Source: CAYZJB01 sp964602985 (GTDB taxonomy: Bacteria; CLD3; SB21). From it: a stretch of DNA of 64,000 nucleotides. A model generated the notes under the pieces. That model saw only the letters and a list, made by a program, of their open reading frames with translations. It had not been told where the DNA came from and ran no database searches. The stretch covers positions 56,277 to 120,276 of the forward strand of contig CAZRTJ010000008.1 in NCBI GenBank assembly GCA_964602985.1, in the 5' to 3' direction. The translations under genes were made by a program, and so were the position numbers. The number at the start of each line of letters is the position of its first letter. The stretch's first letter is position 1. Positions 53,360-61,821 of this stretch are shown one piece after another.

Positions 53360-54112
53360 CTACGTGCGCGATGAACGGGGGGCGCCGCGCTTCTGTTTCT
53401 TGCGAACAGTCGCGACTTGTTCGTTCGCGGACGGTGGAGTCAACGTCTTTCCATCGTAAGGGCACACGATGTTCATCAGGCATTCCGGGCACTTCGGATC
53501 CTTCGGACGGCAAATTTCACGACCGAGAAACGAAATCGCCATGCCGGCGTCGTTCCAGTATTTGCGCGGAACCCGGCTCATCAGGTCACTCTCCATACGG
53601 TCCGGTCGGGTGGACGTCGTTAGACCCAGTCTGGGAGCCACACGCACAACGTGAAGGTCGACAATGATCCCTTCCGCCGGATCTCCCGATTCACGTAGAA
53701 TCACGCCCGCACTCTTGCGTCCGATGCCGGGCAGCTCAATCAACGCCTCCATGGAATGCGGAATCTGTTCCTCAGAGCCAAGTGTGCGGGCGATCTCCAG
53801 AATCCATTTGATCTTATTGCCGAAATTGCGCACGCCTTTCAGCAAAGGCATGAGGTCCTCGAATTTCGCATTTACGAGCGCGCTTAGCTTTGGAAAAGCA
53901 TTGAAGAATTCCGGTGCAACTTTGTTGATATGCCGATCGCTGTCCTGTGCGGAGAGAATTACCATGATCAGTAATTGGTAGCGACTCTGATACGCAAGAG
54001 GATGGCGACGATCGCGGTAATGGCGGAACAGTCGAATCAATGCGGCGTCCACCGACGTCTTGTCGGAGGCCGACTGCTCCCGGGACGGAGTCTTCAGGCG
54101 CCGCGGCCTCAT
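53360..54112 (-). CDS. nth: Endonuclease III, DNA glycosylase/AP lyase
   Basis: Base-excision repair enzyme for oxidised pyrimidines. 250 residues. The helix-hairpin-helix LPGIGRKSAGVIL contains the catalytic Lys, and the catalytic Asp is in IIVDLHVVRV. The C-terminal 4Fe-4S loop is CRPKDPKCPECLMNIVC. A basic C-terminal tail and a longer N-terminus make it about 40 residues longer than E. coli Nth. ATGA overlap with the htpG stop. Confidence 0.93.
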   Translation of the reverse strand: MRPRRLKTPSREQSASDKTSVDAALIRLFRHYRDRRHPLAYQSRYQLLIMVILSAQDSDRHINKVAPEFFNAFPKLSALVNAKFEDLMPLLKGVRNFGNKIKWILEIARTLGSEEQIPHSMEALIELPGIGRKSAGVILRESGDPAEGIIVDLHVVRVAPRLGLTTSTRPDRMESDLMSRVPRKYWNDAGMAISFLGREICRPKDPKCPECLMNIVCPYDGKTLTPPSANEQVATVRKKQKRGAPRSSRT

Positions 54113-55983
54113 GTCAGACGATCCGATTCCGTCATGAGTTGTGCAATTCTTTTGGCAAAGAGTACCGGGTCTTTGGGTTTGTTACCTTCCAGAATCAGCG
54201 CCTGGTCGAGGAGAAGTCTGGAGTAGTCCGACAAAACCTCCGCTTGTTCGTTCTTTTCAAAGAGCGTCTGCATACGGCGAAAGAGCCCGTGTTGTGGATT
54301 GAGCTCCAGGACCCGTTTTGTCGCAGTGGGCGATTGGCCGAGCGCTTTCAGTATGCGTTCCATATTGGAGTCCATGTCTCCCTCCTCCGCCACGAGACAA
54401 CACAAGGAATCCTTGAGCCGGGAGGAAAACCGTACATCCTTCACATCGTCCTTCAGCGTAGACTTAATCCGATCAACGAGTTTGCCATAGGTTTTTTGTG
54501 CTTCTTTCTTTTCCTTCTCTGCCTCCTTGCTCACAGCGATGTCGCCTTTAGTGGCCGATTTGAATTTCTTGCCCGCGACCTCCATGTCTGCAGAGATGAA
54601 ATCGTCGATCTCATCGGTGAAGAAAAGAACCTCCATCTCCTGATCTCGAAACGCTTCCAGATACGGTGACCGTTCGATTTCTTCGCGCGACGCGCCCGCC
54701 ATGTAGTAGACGAACTCCTGGTCGGGCTTCATCGCATCGACGTACGCCTGCAAAGTCGTGAAGGTGCCGGGGGCCGTCCGCGTCGACTCGAACATCAGCA
54801 AATCCTGAATGGTCTGCCGACGTTGCGGATCCGAATAGATGCCTTCCTTCAGCGTCTTGCGGAATTCCCGGTAAAATCCGGTGTACGCATCCCGATCGGC
54901 CTGCTTCCATTCCGTCAGGGTGTCGAGAACCTTTTTGATGATGTTCTTGCGGATGATCTCTATCTGTTTATTGTTCTGCAGAATCTCGCGCGAAACATTC
55001 AACGGTAGGTCGGAGGATTCGACGACCCCTTTGACGAAACGCAGGTAGACAGGCAAGAGCTCTTCGCAATGATCCATGATCTGCACTCGACGGACATACA
55101 ACGTCGGGCCGAACTTATACTCTTTGTGGAAGAGATCAAAAGGGGCCTTCGCCGGCAGGAATAACAACGACGCGAATTCCGCGGTACCTTCCGCCTTGAA
55201 GTGGATCACTTTCGACGGATCGGAAAAGTCATGCGACACATGTTTGTAAAATTCGCTGTATTCCTCGGCGGATATCTCAGCCTTGTCTTTGAGCCACAGA
55301 GCCTTACGCGAATTGACACTTTGATCTTCGTCCTTGGCATCGGCTCCTCCCACAATGAAGATCGGGTGTTCGATATAATCCGAGTACTTCTTGAGGATGG
55401 TCCGCAATTGCCAGGATTCCAAATAATCCGACGCGTCGTCTTTGAGATAGAGAATGATGTCGGTACCGCGTGACGATTTCTCGAAAGACTCCACACTGAA
55501 TGTTCCGTCGGCCCGGGACTCCCACCGTACGGCTTTTCCCCGCTCTTCTCCCGCTTTTCTGGAAATGACCACCACTCGATCCGCAACCATGAAAGCCGAA
55601 TAAAACCCCACGCCAAATTGTCCGATCAATTCGGGGTTACTCCTTGCGTCTGGCTGGCTCATCTTTTCCAGGAATTCCTTTGTTCCTGAATGCGCGATCG
55701 TTCCCAGCGCCCTCACGATCTCGTCTTCGTTCATTCCGATTCCATTGTCGCTGATCGTAAGCGACTTGCCATCTTTGTCAATCTTAACTCGTATTGTGTA
55801 ATCCGAGTCACCCTCCAGGATGTTATTCTGCGTAAGGGACAGATATCGCACCTTGTCTATTGCGTCTGACGCGTTGGACACCAATTCACGCAGGAAGATT
55901 TCCTTATGGGAATAGAGAGAGTGAATAACGAGATCTAATAACTGCTTGACTTCAGTTTTGAACTCAAGGGTCTGAGACGACAT
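54109..55983 (-). CDS. htpG: HtpG, Hsp90 chaperone
   Basis: 624 residues, ATP-dependent chaperone dimer. The GHKL ATPase domain has ELVSNASDAIDK, SDNGIGMNEDE, GTIAHSGTKEF and GQFGVGFYSAFMVAD; the middle domain has FPFDLF-like and GVVESSDLPLNVSRE. The frame is open to 56001, but GGAGG is 5 bp before ATG 55983, which also gives the usual start SSQTLEFKTEV. It is co-transcribed with nth and shares a 280 bp control region with the divergent leader. Confidence 0.96.
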   Translation of the reverse strand: MSSQTLEFKTEVKQLLDLVIHSLYSHKEIFLRELVSNASDAIDKVRYLSLTQNNILEGDSDYTIRVKIDKDGKSLTISDNGIGMNEDEIVRALGTIAHSGTKEFLEKMSQPDARSNPELIGQFGVGFYSAFMVADRVVVISRKAGEERGKAVRWESRADGTFSVESFEKSSRGTDIILYLKDDASDYLESWQLRTILKKYSDYIEHPIFIVGGADAKDEDQSVNSRKALWLKDKAEISAEEYSEFYKHVSHDFSDPSKVIHFKAEGTAEFASLLFLPAKAPFDLFHKEYKFGPTLYVRRVQIMDHCEELLPVYLRFVKGVVESSDLPLNVSREILQNNKQIEIIRKNIIKKVLDTLTEWKQADRDAYTGFYREFRKTLKEGIYSDPQRRQTIQDLLMFESTRTAPGTFTTLQAYVDAMKPDQEFVYYMAGASREEIERSPYLEAFRDQEMEVLFFTDEIDDFISADMEVAGKKFKSATKGDIAVSKEAEKEKKEAQKTYGKLVDRIKSTLKDDVKDVRFSSRLKDSLCCLVAEEGDMDSNMERILKALGQSPTATKRVLELNPQHGLFRRMQTLFEKNEQAEVLSDYSRLLLDQALILEGNKPKDPVLFAKRIAQLMTESDRLT

Positions 55984-56028
55984 GAAACCTCCGATAAACA
56001 ATTATAAATGATGCTTTTAAGGCGGACG

Positions 56029-56058
56029 AATATAATGCAGACCAGTATGAAAAATCAA
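56029..56058 (-). promoter_or_regulatory. Putative htpG promoter
   Basis: On the minus strand TTGATT (56058-56053), 18 bp, TATATT (56034-56029), with a transcript start near 56022, about 40 bases before the htpG ATG. No CIRCE-type heat-shock element was seen. Confidence 0.5.
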
Positions 56059-56095
56059 TCCCCAGGCTACGGAACGGCATGAGAATAAAAAAACT

Positions 56096-56145
56096 TGATA
56101 TATCACATAAATTTTCCTTGCTATTCGGGAGAAACTGATATATCA
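56096..56145. promoter_or_regulatory. Twin 10-bp palindromes TGATATATCA
   Basis: Two identical perfect palindromes at 56096-56105 and 56136-56145, 40 bp apart (about four helical turns). The right copy overlaps the -10 of the plus-strand leader promoter; the left copy lies about 75 bp upstream of the htpG start point. Looks like a paired operator for one dimeric regulator. Confidence 0.5.
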
Positions 56146-56146
56146 T
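56118..56146 (+). promoter_or_regulatory. Putative promoter of the leader RNA upstream of the DUF151 gene
   Basis: TTGCTA (56118-56123), 17 bp, TATCAT (56141-56146). Transcription would start near 56153. It reads into the hairpin and terminator described next. Confidence 0.5.
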
Positions 56147-56152
56147 ATGTAT

Positions 56153-56245
56153 GCAAGTTATGAATAACCCCACATGAGGTTACCCCCTAACCTCAGGGCT
56201 ACGATAGAGACCCAGGGTGTTCCCTCAGCCCTGGGTTTTTTATTT
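56153..56245 (+). ncRNA. Structured leader or small RNA with C-rich loop and terminator
   Basis: About 90 nt between the promoter and a terminator, all before the DUF151 ATG at 56266. A perfect 8 bp stem TGAGGTTA (56175-56182) / TAACCTCA (56188-56195) closes a CCCCC loop. Bases CAGGGCT (56194-56200) can pair with AGCCCTG (56227-56233), which would disrupt the terminator stem. It may therefore be an attenuator (terminator/antiterminator) of the downstream operon, or a free small RNA with a C-rich loop able to pair with ribosome binding sites. No known riboswitch family recognised. Confidence 0.5.
56210..56245 (+). terminator. Intrinsic terminator inside the leader of the DUF151-degP operon
   Basis: Stem CCCAGGG (56211-56217) / CCCTGGG (56229-56235), 11 nt loop, followed by TTTTTTATTT. 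It lies upstream of the gene it faces rather than after a gene, which is the arrangement of a transcription attenuator. Confidence 0.75.
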
Positions 56246-56265
56246 CTTCTCCGCGAAAGGATGTT

Positions 56266-56796
56266 ATGGGACGGCATACCTTGCATGTCGAAGCGGCCTT
56301 GACTCTACTAACGTTCCTGATTCCTTCCTCAGTGTTCTCCCAGAGCAGCAAGTTTCGCGAAGTCGTTGTCGCGGGCGTCGTGAGTGATACTGTATTCGAT
56401 TCGCCGGTGGTCGTTTTGTATTGCGATTCTGTCAAAACATACCTGCCCATCTGGATTGGATCGAGCGAGGCCCTGGCCATTCAGATCGAACTGGCTGGAG
56501 AAAAGGCCCGGCGCCCATTGACAGCCGACTTGATGACAACGGTGATCAGCCGGCTCGGCGCGACGCTCACCCGTGTAGACATCACGGAAGTCAAAGACGA
56601 AACGTATCACGCAATGCTGGTGTTGCGCCGGTCTGATCGGACAGTGGAGGAAATTGATGCCCGACCGAGTGATGCCATTGGTTTGGCGCTCCGTTGGAAG
56701 GCGCCGATCTATGTGGAAAAGTCGATTTTGGAAAAATTCGGTGTGAACACGCGCAACGCTCTCCAGACGGCACGCGAGAAAATTCGGAAAAGTTGA
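56266..56796 (+). CDS. Bifunctional nuclease family (DUF151) protein with signal peptide
   Basis: 176 residues. From residue 30 it follows the DUF151/bifunctional nuclease pattern: VVLYCDSVKTYLPIWIGSSEALAIQIEL, RPLTADLMTTVI and RPSDAIGLALRWKAPIYV. Members have RNase and DNase activity in plants, but many bacterial ones are uncharacterised. The first 26 residues (LTLLTFLIPSSVFSQ) look like a signal peptide, unusual for a nuclease family thought to be cytosolic. It is 11 bp upstream of the DegP-type protease gene. Confidence 0.85.
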   Translation: MGRHTLHVEAALTLLTFLIPSSVFSQSSKFREVVVAGVVSDTVFDSPVVVLYCDSVKTYLPIWIGSSEALAIQIELAGEKARRPLTADLMTTVISRLGATLTRVDITEVKDETYHAMLVLRRSDRTVEEIDARPSDAIGLALRWKAPIYVEKSILEKFGVNTRNALQTAREKIRKS

Positions 56797-56807
56797 AAGG
56801 CTCTGCC

Positions 56808-58235
56808 ATGAGAAGATATTCTGCCCTGTGGACTTTGCTGTTGACCTTGATGGTCGGAATTGTCCTGGGCTTCTTGCTGAAGGGGGAGAGCGTTTCTCCT
56901 TCCTTCGCATTTGACAACCGTTTCTCCGTCACAGGAGAGCTGGATGTCACCGGCAAGGCATTTGCCCGTATCGCGAGGGAGGTTTCATCGACGGTGGTGA
57001 CCATCCAGTCAGAAAAAAAAGCGAAGTTGGGAGGCGGATTTGATGAGATCTTCAAGAATTTCCATAAGAATGTGCCGGAAACAGGTATCGGGTCGGGCGT
57101 GATCATCCGGAAGGATGGTTACATATTGACCAATGAACATGTGATCAAAGAAGCCGAAACGATCAAGGTTCAACTGAACGACAAGCGTACGATGGACGCA
57201 GAGTTGATCGGGTCAGATCCTCTCACGGATATTGCGTTGATCAAGGTAGATGTGGATGACCTGCCGGTTATCCAATTTGGTAATTCTGACGACGCGCAAG
57301 TGGGAGAGTGGGTGTTGGCCGTGGGATCCCCTTTGAGCCTGAACAGCACCGTGACGGCCGGAATTATCAGTGCAAAGGGCAGACAGATTGGAATCATTGA
57401 GGATTCCTACGGAGTGGAAAATTTCATTCAAACAGATGCGGTGATCAACCCCGGCAACAGCGGGGGCGCGCTCGTGAACATCAAAGGCGAGCTGATCGGG
57501 ATCAATACTGCGATTGCAACCAAGACGGGTTTGTATCAGGGGTACGGGTTCGCCGTGCCGGTGAATATCGCCAAGAGTGTCAGCGAGAGTCTGATGCGCT
57601 ACGGTCAGGTCGTGCGGGGGTACATCGGGGTAACCATCAAGGATCTGGACATTACGTTTGCGAAAGCCGTGGGCCTGAAATCAGCCGATGGCGTTCTGGT
57701 GGAGGACCTCACCGACAACGGCGCCGCGAAGGATGCAGGTCTCAAAGAGGGCGACGTGTTGCTGCAGATCGATGGACGAGCCCTGACCCAGCGAGGCGAC
57801 CTCCAGGCATACATCTCGACCAAATTGCCGGGCGAGAAAGTCAAGGTGTTGATCTTTCGCGACGGAAAGGAATTGACGAAAGATGTCACGCTGCGATCCC
57901 GTGATGGTCTTACCACCATACCGACCGTGAAATCAACGCAATCCCCGAAGAAGAAGACTGAAGAAATAGGCAATGGAATTGGATTCGAGGTTCAGGAGAT
58001 GAGCGGAGAGGGCGCGTCGTCACTCAAAGTCGTCCGCGTTTCCGCGGAAGCTCAGAAGCGCCAGATCTACGAAGGGATGGTTGTGACTTCGATCGCAGGA
58101 AAGGAAGTTCGCACCGAGAAGGATTTCCGCCGCGTCACAGGGAAACTATCCGCCGGAGATGCCGTCGTCGTGAAATTACAATCGAGGAACGGTCCGTACA
58201 ACAAGATCATCACGGCGATCGAGATTCAGAAGTGA
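56808..58235 (+). CDS. degP: DegP/HtrA-type periplasmic serine protease
   Basis: 475 residues. An N-terminal membrane helix or signal (LWTLLLTLMVGIVLGFLL), a trypsin-like domain with the triad His in LTNEHVIKE, Asp in DPLTDIALIKVD and Ser in NPGNSGGALVN, then two PDZ domains (GYIGVTIKDL start and a second after about residue 385). Periplasmic quality-control protease and chaperone. ATG 56808 with AAAGG upstream is preferred over the longer open frame that overlaps DUF151. Confidence 0.93.
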   Translation: MRRYSALWTLLLTLMVGIVLGFLLKGESVSPSFAFDNRFSVTGELDVTGKAFARIAREVSSTVVTIQSEKKAKLGGGFDEIFKNFHKNVPETGIGSGVIIRKDGYILTNEHVIKEAETIKVQLNDKRTMDAELIGSDPLTDIALIKVDVDDLPVIQFGNSDDAQVGEWVLAVGSPLSLNSTVTAGIISAKGRQIGIIEDSYGVENFIQTDAVINPGNSGGALVNIKGELIGINTAIATKTGLYQGYGFAVPVNIAKSVSESLMRYGQVVRGYIGVTIKDLDITFAKAVGLKSADGVLVEDLTDNGAAKDAGLKEGDVLLQIDGRALTQRGDLQAYISTKLPGEKVKVLIFRDGKELTKDVTLRSRDGLTTIPTVKSTQSPKKKTEEIGNGIGFEVQEMSGEGASSLKVVRVSAEAQKRQIYEGMVVTSIAGKEVRTEKDFRRVTGKLSAGDAVVVKLQSRNGPYNKIITAIEIQK

Positions 58236-58242
58236 CGCCTTC

Positions 58243-59451
58243 CTACGCCTCCTCCTGAAAGAAGGATTTCTTGAAAAAACTCTGATCATACCACTCCATC
58301 ACAAAGACTTTGAGGATCGCCGTTAGGGGAATGGAAATAAGCAGTCCAACAATTCCCCAGACTTTGGCAAACACAAATAGTGAAAAAATCATGAGGACTG
58401 GATGCAATCCCAGTTTTTCACCGACCATGCGAGGGGAAATGATCAACATATCGAGAACTTGAATGATACCCAACACAATCACCGATATCCAAATGGCGGA
58501 AACCGGGTCCGGATTAAACAAGCCCAGGACAATTCCCACCACAAAGATCAACACGGTTCCCACGTAGGGCAAGAGACTCAAAACGCCCGATACCACGCCG
58601 ATGATCAAGGCGAACTTGATACCGGTGATCGCCAGTACCATCCATGTGATCAGCGTAATGACACCGGCCGCCAGGATCTTCCCGCGGATGTACAGATTGA
58701 GGATTGAATTGACCCGGTCATAGGTCTTTTCAAAGCGTTCGCGATGTCGGTCCGGAATTCGTGCGCGCAGGCCGGCGATGTTCTTGTCGAAGTCCCTCAG
58801 GAAATAGAACATCACGAAGGGGATGATGATGAGATTCAGGAGTTGCGTCAGCATGGATGACAATCCCGTCGTAAACACTTGTGCGCTCTCGGTGAAGTAC
58901 TTGACAAAATCGCTCACGCGCCGCGACAGTTCCTCCTGAACCGTCGCGATCAGTTGTTCCGTATCCACCCCCAATACCGCCAACCACGATAGCCACTGCG
59001 TGCGCAAGGCGTATTCCATCCCTTCCATGGAGGGCAAGGAGGCCGCCAACGTGCGAAACTCCGCAGTCACCTGCGGGACGACAAAGACGCCAAACAAGGT
59101 GAACAACGACAGAATCACGACGAGAATGATCGCGATGGAAACGGTGCGCGAGATCTTCCTGCGCTCGAATACATCAACCACGGGATCAAACAAGTACGCC
59201 AAGGCAAATGCGAGTATGAAAGGACTAATGATATCCTGGAGATAGGCAAACAGCCATATCATGAATAGGACAAATACGAGCGCGATCAGGACGCGAACGG
59301 ACTTATTGTCACGAAAGGGGAGTAGAAAGGAAATAAGAACAATTGCCAGCAGAAACGGAGAAAAAACCTCCCGGATGCCGAAAAGAAAAGCGCCGATCAG
59401 CATCAGGAGGACGACTCCTACCAGGTAGAAGCGCGATTCCTTTTCATTCAT
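58243..59451 (-). CDS. AI-2E/PerM family permease
   Basis: 402 residues with about eight hydrophobic segments and a long extracytoplasmic region between segments 3 and 4, as in the AI-2E transporter (PerM/TqsA) family. The conserved block VSGVLSLLPYVGTVL and SPRMVGEKLGLHPVLMIFSLF (motif PRMVGEKLGLHP) are typical. Substrate uncertain: some members export autoinducer-2, others are Na+/H+ antiporters. Convergent with degP. Confidence 0.9.
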   Translation of the reverse strand: MNEKESRFYLVGVVLLMLIGAFLFGIREVFSPFLLAIVLISFLLPFRDNKSVRVLIALVFVLFMIWLFAYLQDIISPFILAFALAYLFDPVVDVFERRKISRTVSIAIILVVILSLFTLFGVFVVPQVTAEFRTLAASLPSMEGMEYALRTQWLSWLAVLGVDTEQLIATVQEELSRRVSDFVKYFTESAQVFTTGLSSMLTQLLNLIIIPFVMFYFLRDFDKNIAGLRARIPDRHRERFEKTYDRVNSILNLYIRGKILAAGVITLITWMVLAITGIKFALIIGVVSGVLSLLPYVGTVLIFVVGIVLGLFNPDPVSAIWISVIVLGIIQVLDMLIISPRMVGEKLGLHPVLMIFSLFVFAKVWGIVGLLISIPLTAILKVFVMEWYDQSFFKKSFFQEEA

Positions 59452-59613
59452 GGGTACCTCACATGCACAAGTATGGGCAAACCTACTACGGCAGACAACC
59501 GGATGCTATAGAAAAAATGGAGAGGGTGTCGGGTTCAAACGCGTGAGACGGAGTAAAGGAGGGTTGGAGACACAGAACCCATTGGATGGGTGTTCGCACT
59601 CAAGTCCCGTTCA

Positions 59614-60084
59614 CTAATACCACCAGTGTGCATGTTCCAACGAAACCGCCAAGGCAAAAATTCCTACACCTAACAAAATAACTCCAAATAACGCACCCAC
59701 GTAAAACGGCATACCCGTGTCTTTCTCCGGGAATTGACTCCAGCTCAAGTAGCTTGGATAAATGCTCACAATTCGATCAATTTGAACGTGATAGGGCGTC
59801 AGCTTGTCGTGTTCGAGGGTGTAAATGGTCACCACAGTCTTAGAAAATGGCCGTACATAGCCTTCGATTACGGCATTCGATCGCCCCTCACTTCCTTTCA
59901 CCCGAATCTCGTAAATCTGCTTGTAATTGATCACTGTTGTACTATCCTGAAGTGGGATTCGCATGATTTGACCGGCACGACCACTGTAGGCGGGTTTCTT
60001 AGATGTTTCCAATGTTGCCCTCTCGGAGGAAGCACAGGAAATGCAGAGAGCAAGCAAAAACAGTGTAGGAAATGGGTGTCTCAA
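59614..60084 (-). CDS. Lipoprotein with C-terminal membrane helix
   Basis: 156 residues: signal peptide with lipobox CISCAS, a polar beta-rich domain (YEIRVKGSEGRSNAVIEGYV and TVVTIYTLEHDKL shortened), and a C-terminal hydrophobic segment (VGALFGVILLGVGIFALAV). The lipobox-plus-terminal-helix architecture is the same as in the proteins ending at 27933 and 61437, though the sequence is not closely alike. Same strand as all array genes; probably the leftmost cassette gene. Function unknown. Confidence 0.7.
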   Translation of the reverse strand: MRHPFPTLFLLALCISCASSERATLETSKKPAYSGRAGQIMRIPLQDSTTVINYKQIYEIRVKGSEGRSNAVIEGYVRPFSKTVVTIYTLEHDKLTPYHVQIDRIVSIYPSYLSWSQFPEKDTGMPFYVGALFGVILLGVGIFALAVSLEHAHWWY

Positions 60085-60581
60085 ATGTTTGACCTTTTAT
60101 TCTCGTGAATTCAGCGCTACGAACAACGAGCCCAGAAGGCGTGCTCCCGCGCGAGTAATAATAAAACTAATCAAAAATAGGATCAATACGTGAGTGAGCC
60201 ACATGCAGAAAAGCCGATCGAAGCTCCGCGTTTGAAATCACGCTCGAATTCCTATATTCGGGATTCATTGAAGATCTACTCTTTCTAATTCCGTGACCGA
60301 TCTGTTTTGAACAACGCTAAATTCCTTCCGCGGTCGATGATGCGGCAAGTAGAAATGAGAATCACCAAGACCAAACGGGCGTTCGCATATGCCACTTTGT
60401 GTTGCCACGGCATGGGCGAACTGCGAGCAACACATCATACAATAAAAACTCTTCATTTCTTTGCAATTCACTATTCATCAATGTTTGCGAGCAGTGAGCG
60501 AACAGATGAGCCGTGTGTTATGCGGCGGTCGACGGCAACAAGTATTTCAAGTATAGAAATCTTAATCCGCCTCATCGCAAC
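60085..60581. repeat. Left attC-like region and gene-free spacer
   Basis: No credible gene. The right end carries GTTATGC at 60517-60523 in the sequence GTGTTATGCGGCGG, as at the right ends of the repeats at 61981 and 63422. At 60150-60180 it has AATAAAACTAATCAAAAAT, related to the conserved block of the other repeats. The left core is not clear, so the extent of the site is uncertain. Confidence 0.45.
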
Positions 60582-61097
60582 CTATATGGGTAACTTGTAA
60601 TAGAACTCCGTACAAATAGTTCCTTTAAACGGAACCTCATCAACTCGTTTCGCAAGCTCAAATCCGAGGCCCCTCATCAGCGCATTTGAATGGTCATTCC
60701 TTGAGTCTACTATGCCAACAATGATTTGCACTCCAAATCGTGACTTTAGATACGTAAAGAGTCCTAAGAGGACTTCTTTGGCATATCCTTTTTTTTGGTA
60801 AGTCGCAGAAATAGTAACTCCGACATGTGCCTGGTTGTCTGAACTAAGTTTGATTGCACAATCCCCGATCAATTTCTTATCAACCTTCAGAACCACACCC
60901 AGTTGGGTCCAACTATCATCTGCAACCACGAAGCGTTTCGCGTGTTCCGTTAAGAAAGCCTGGGCCTCGGATTCGTTCAAGATATCGAAATCTTGATAGA
61001 TGACTATTCCTGGATCAGATCGATAGTCGACAAAATCCCTCAGATCATTTTCGCTGAGCGATCGTACAAGTAATCTTTCGGTTTCGAAGTAAGTCAA
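60582..61097 (-). CDS. GNAT acetyltransferase (RimJ/L type)
   Basis: 171 residues: start YFETERLLVRSLSENDL, the acetyl-CoA loop YQKKGYAKEVLLGL and the late NHSN/ALMRGLGFEL block. This is the RimJ/RimL or small-molecule branch of N-acetyltransferases. The frame runs back to GTG 61190 through the repeat at 61143; TTG 61097 immediately after that repeat is preferred. It is a typical cargo of integron cassettes; substrate unknown. Confidence 0.82.
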   Translation of the reverse strand: MTYFETERLLVRSLSENDLRDFVDYRSDPGIVIYQDFDILNESEAQAFLTEHAKRFVVADDSWTQLGVVLKVDKKLIGDCAIKLSSDNQAHVGVTISATYQKKGYAKEVLLGLFTYLKSRFGVQIIVGIVDSRNDHSNALMRGLGFELAKRVDEVPFKGTICTEFYYKLPI

Positions 61098-61142
61098 GCG
61101 ATGAGGCCTCCCAAAGAGTTGTTCACATCCATGTCGACTGCC

Positions 61143-61433
61143 GCATAACGTCCTGCGTGCAGCTGCGGTCTTCCGCGCGCCACAGATCACGTGAGAAAAT
61201 ATTTGGAACGTGACTCCTACACAGAAGCGAGGTCAGGCAAACCGATAACGCCATTCGGGGTTCCCTTTTCTCGTGACACCTCATCAACACGGGCTACCTT
61301 CTTCGTTCACATCCAACATACTCTGTCCGTCCATAGAATTCAACATTCGTGATTCGGCCACCCTAGATTACAGCGTTCAATAATTGAGCGAGCGCCGCGA
61401 ACAGCTACACGCATGTTATATGACGGCGTGCGC
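61143..61433 (-). repeat. attC-like inverted repeat B
   Basis: Left core GCATAAC (61143-61149) followed by GTCCTGCGTGCAGCTGCGG; the right end has TGACGGCGTGCGCAT (61422-61436), matching the subterminal sequence of the other repeats but with the GTTATGC core altered. About 290 bp with no gene. On the minus strand it follows the stop of the lipoprotein gene ending at 61437 and precedes the acetyltransferase start. Confidence 0.55.
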
Positions 61434-61436
61434 ATA

Positions 61437-61808
61437 TTACTGCAGATGTGGTGGATTCAGGACGAAAACTAAAACCAGCAAAAGACCAAGAGCCCCTGCA
61501 AGTAAGACAGCACTATGTGCTCCATCCCTTTTCACGACTACAACACTTCTGATTTGCGAAAGCGTTAGCTGAATTCGATGTCCTTCAAAGCTTTTGAAAA
61601 CAAAGGTAGAATCATTGATAAGCTTCAATTGGCCCCACTCAGTATGATCTTCATCAGATGAGTTTGCACCATAGAACACCATTACGGTTGAGCCGCGAGA
61701 ACTGATACGAGACAAAATGTCGGGATTTACATGTCCTGAGTCGTCACTTAAGTACCCGGCCGTTTTGGTCGAGACACAACCTGTTATAAGCGACAAAGAT
61801 AAGATGAG
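61437..61808 (-). CDS. Cassette lipoprotein, paralogue of the 27.9-28.3 kb gene
   Basis: Signal sequence with lipobox LITGC (Cys codon 61778-61776), VSTKTAGY directly after it, RGSTVMVFYG, SSDEDHTEWG, KSFEGHRI and a C-terminal hydrophobic helix, about 113 residues from the Cys. The protein is about 60% identical by eye to the one ending at 27933. The frame is open to 61955, but AAGGAGA at 61821-61815 suggests a start near 61808-61805, where only CTC or ATC codons occur; the start is unresolved. Function unknown. Confidence 0.7.
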   Translation of the reverse strand, partial: LILSLSLITGCVSTKTAGYLSDDSGHVNPDILSRISSRGSTVMVFYGANSSDEDHTEWGQLKLINDSTFVFKSFEGHRIQLTLSQIRSVVVVKRDGAHSAVLLAGALGLLLVLVFVLNPPHLQ

Positions 61809-61821
61809 GCTATATCTCCTT

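Noticed and set aside
56153..56245. Known riboswitch (fluoride, preQ1, SAM) upstream of the DUF151 gene
   Set aside because: None of the conserved core sequences I know of these classes can be found; kept only as an unclassified leader.
59575..59593. Terminator from the inverted repeat ACCCATTGGATGGGT
   Set aside because: Stem is very short and no T run follows on either strand.
60265..60471. 68-codon minus-strand frame
   Set aside because: No start signal and no recognisable protein character; falls in the gene-free spacer.
60307..60600. 97-codon plus-strand frame in the left repeat region
   Set aside because: No family likeness, low-complexity composition, opposite strand to all array genes, overlaps the acetyltransferase end, and contains the GTTATGC repeat end.
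61098..61190. Upstream extension of the acetyltransferase to GTG 61190
   Set aside because: Those codons run through the repeat core and have no GNAT similarity; TTG 61097 matches the family start.
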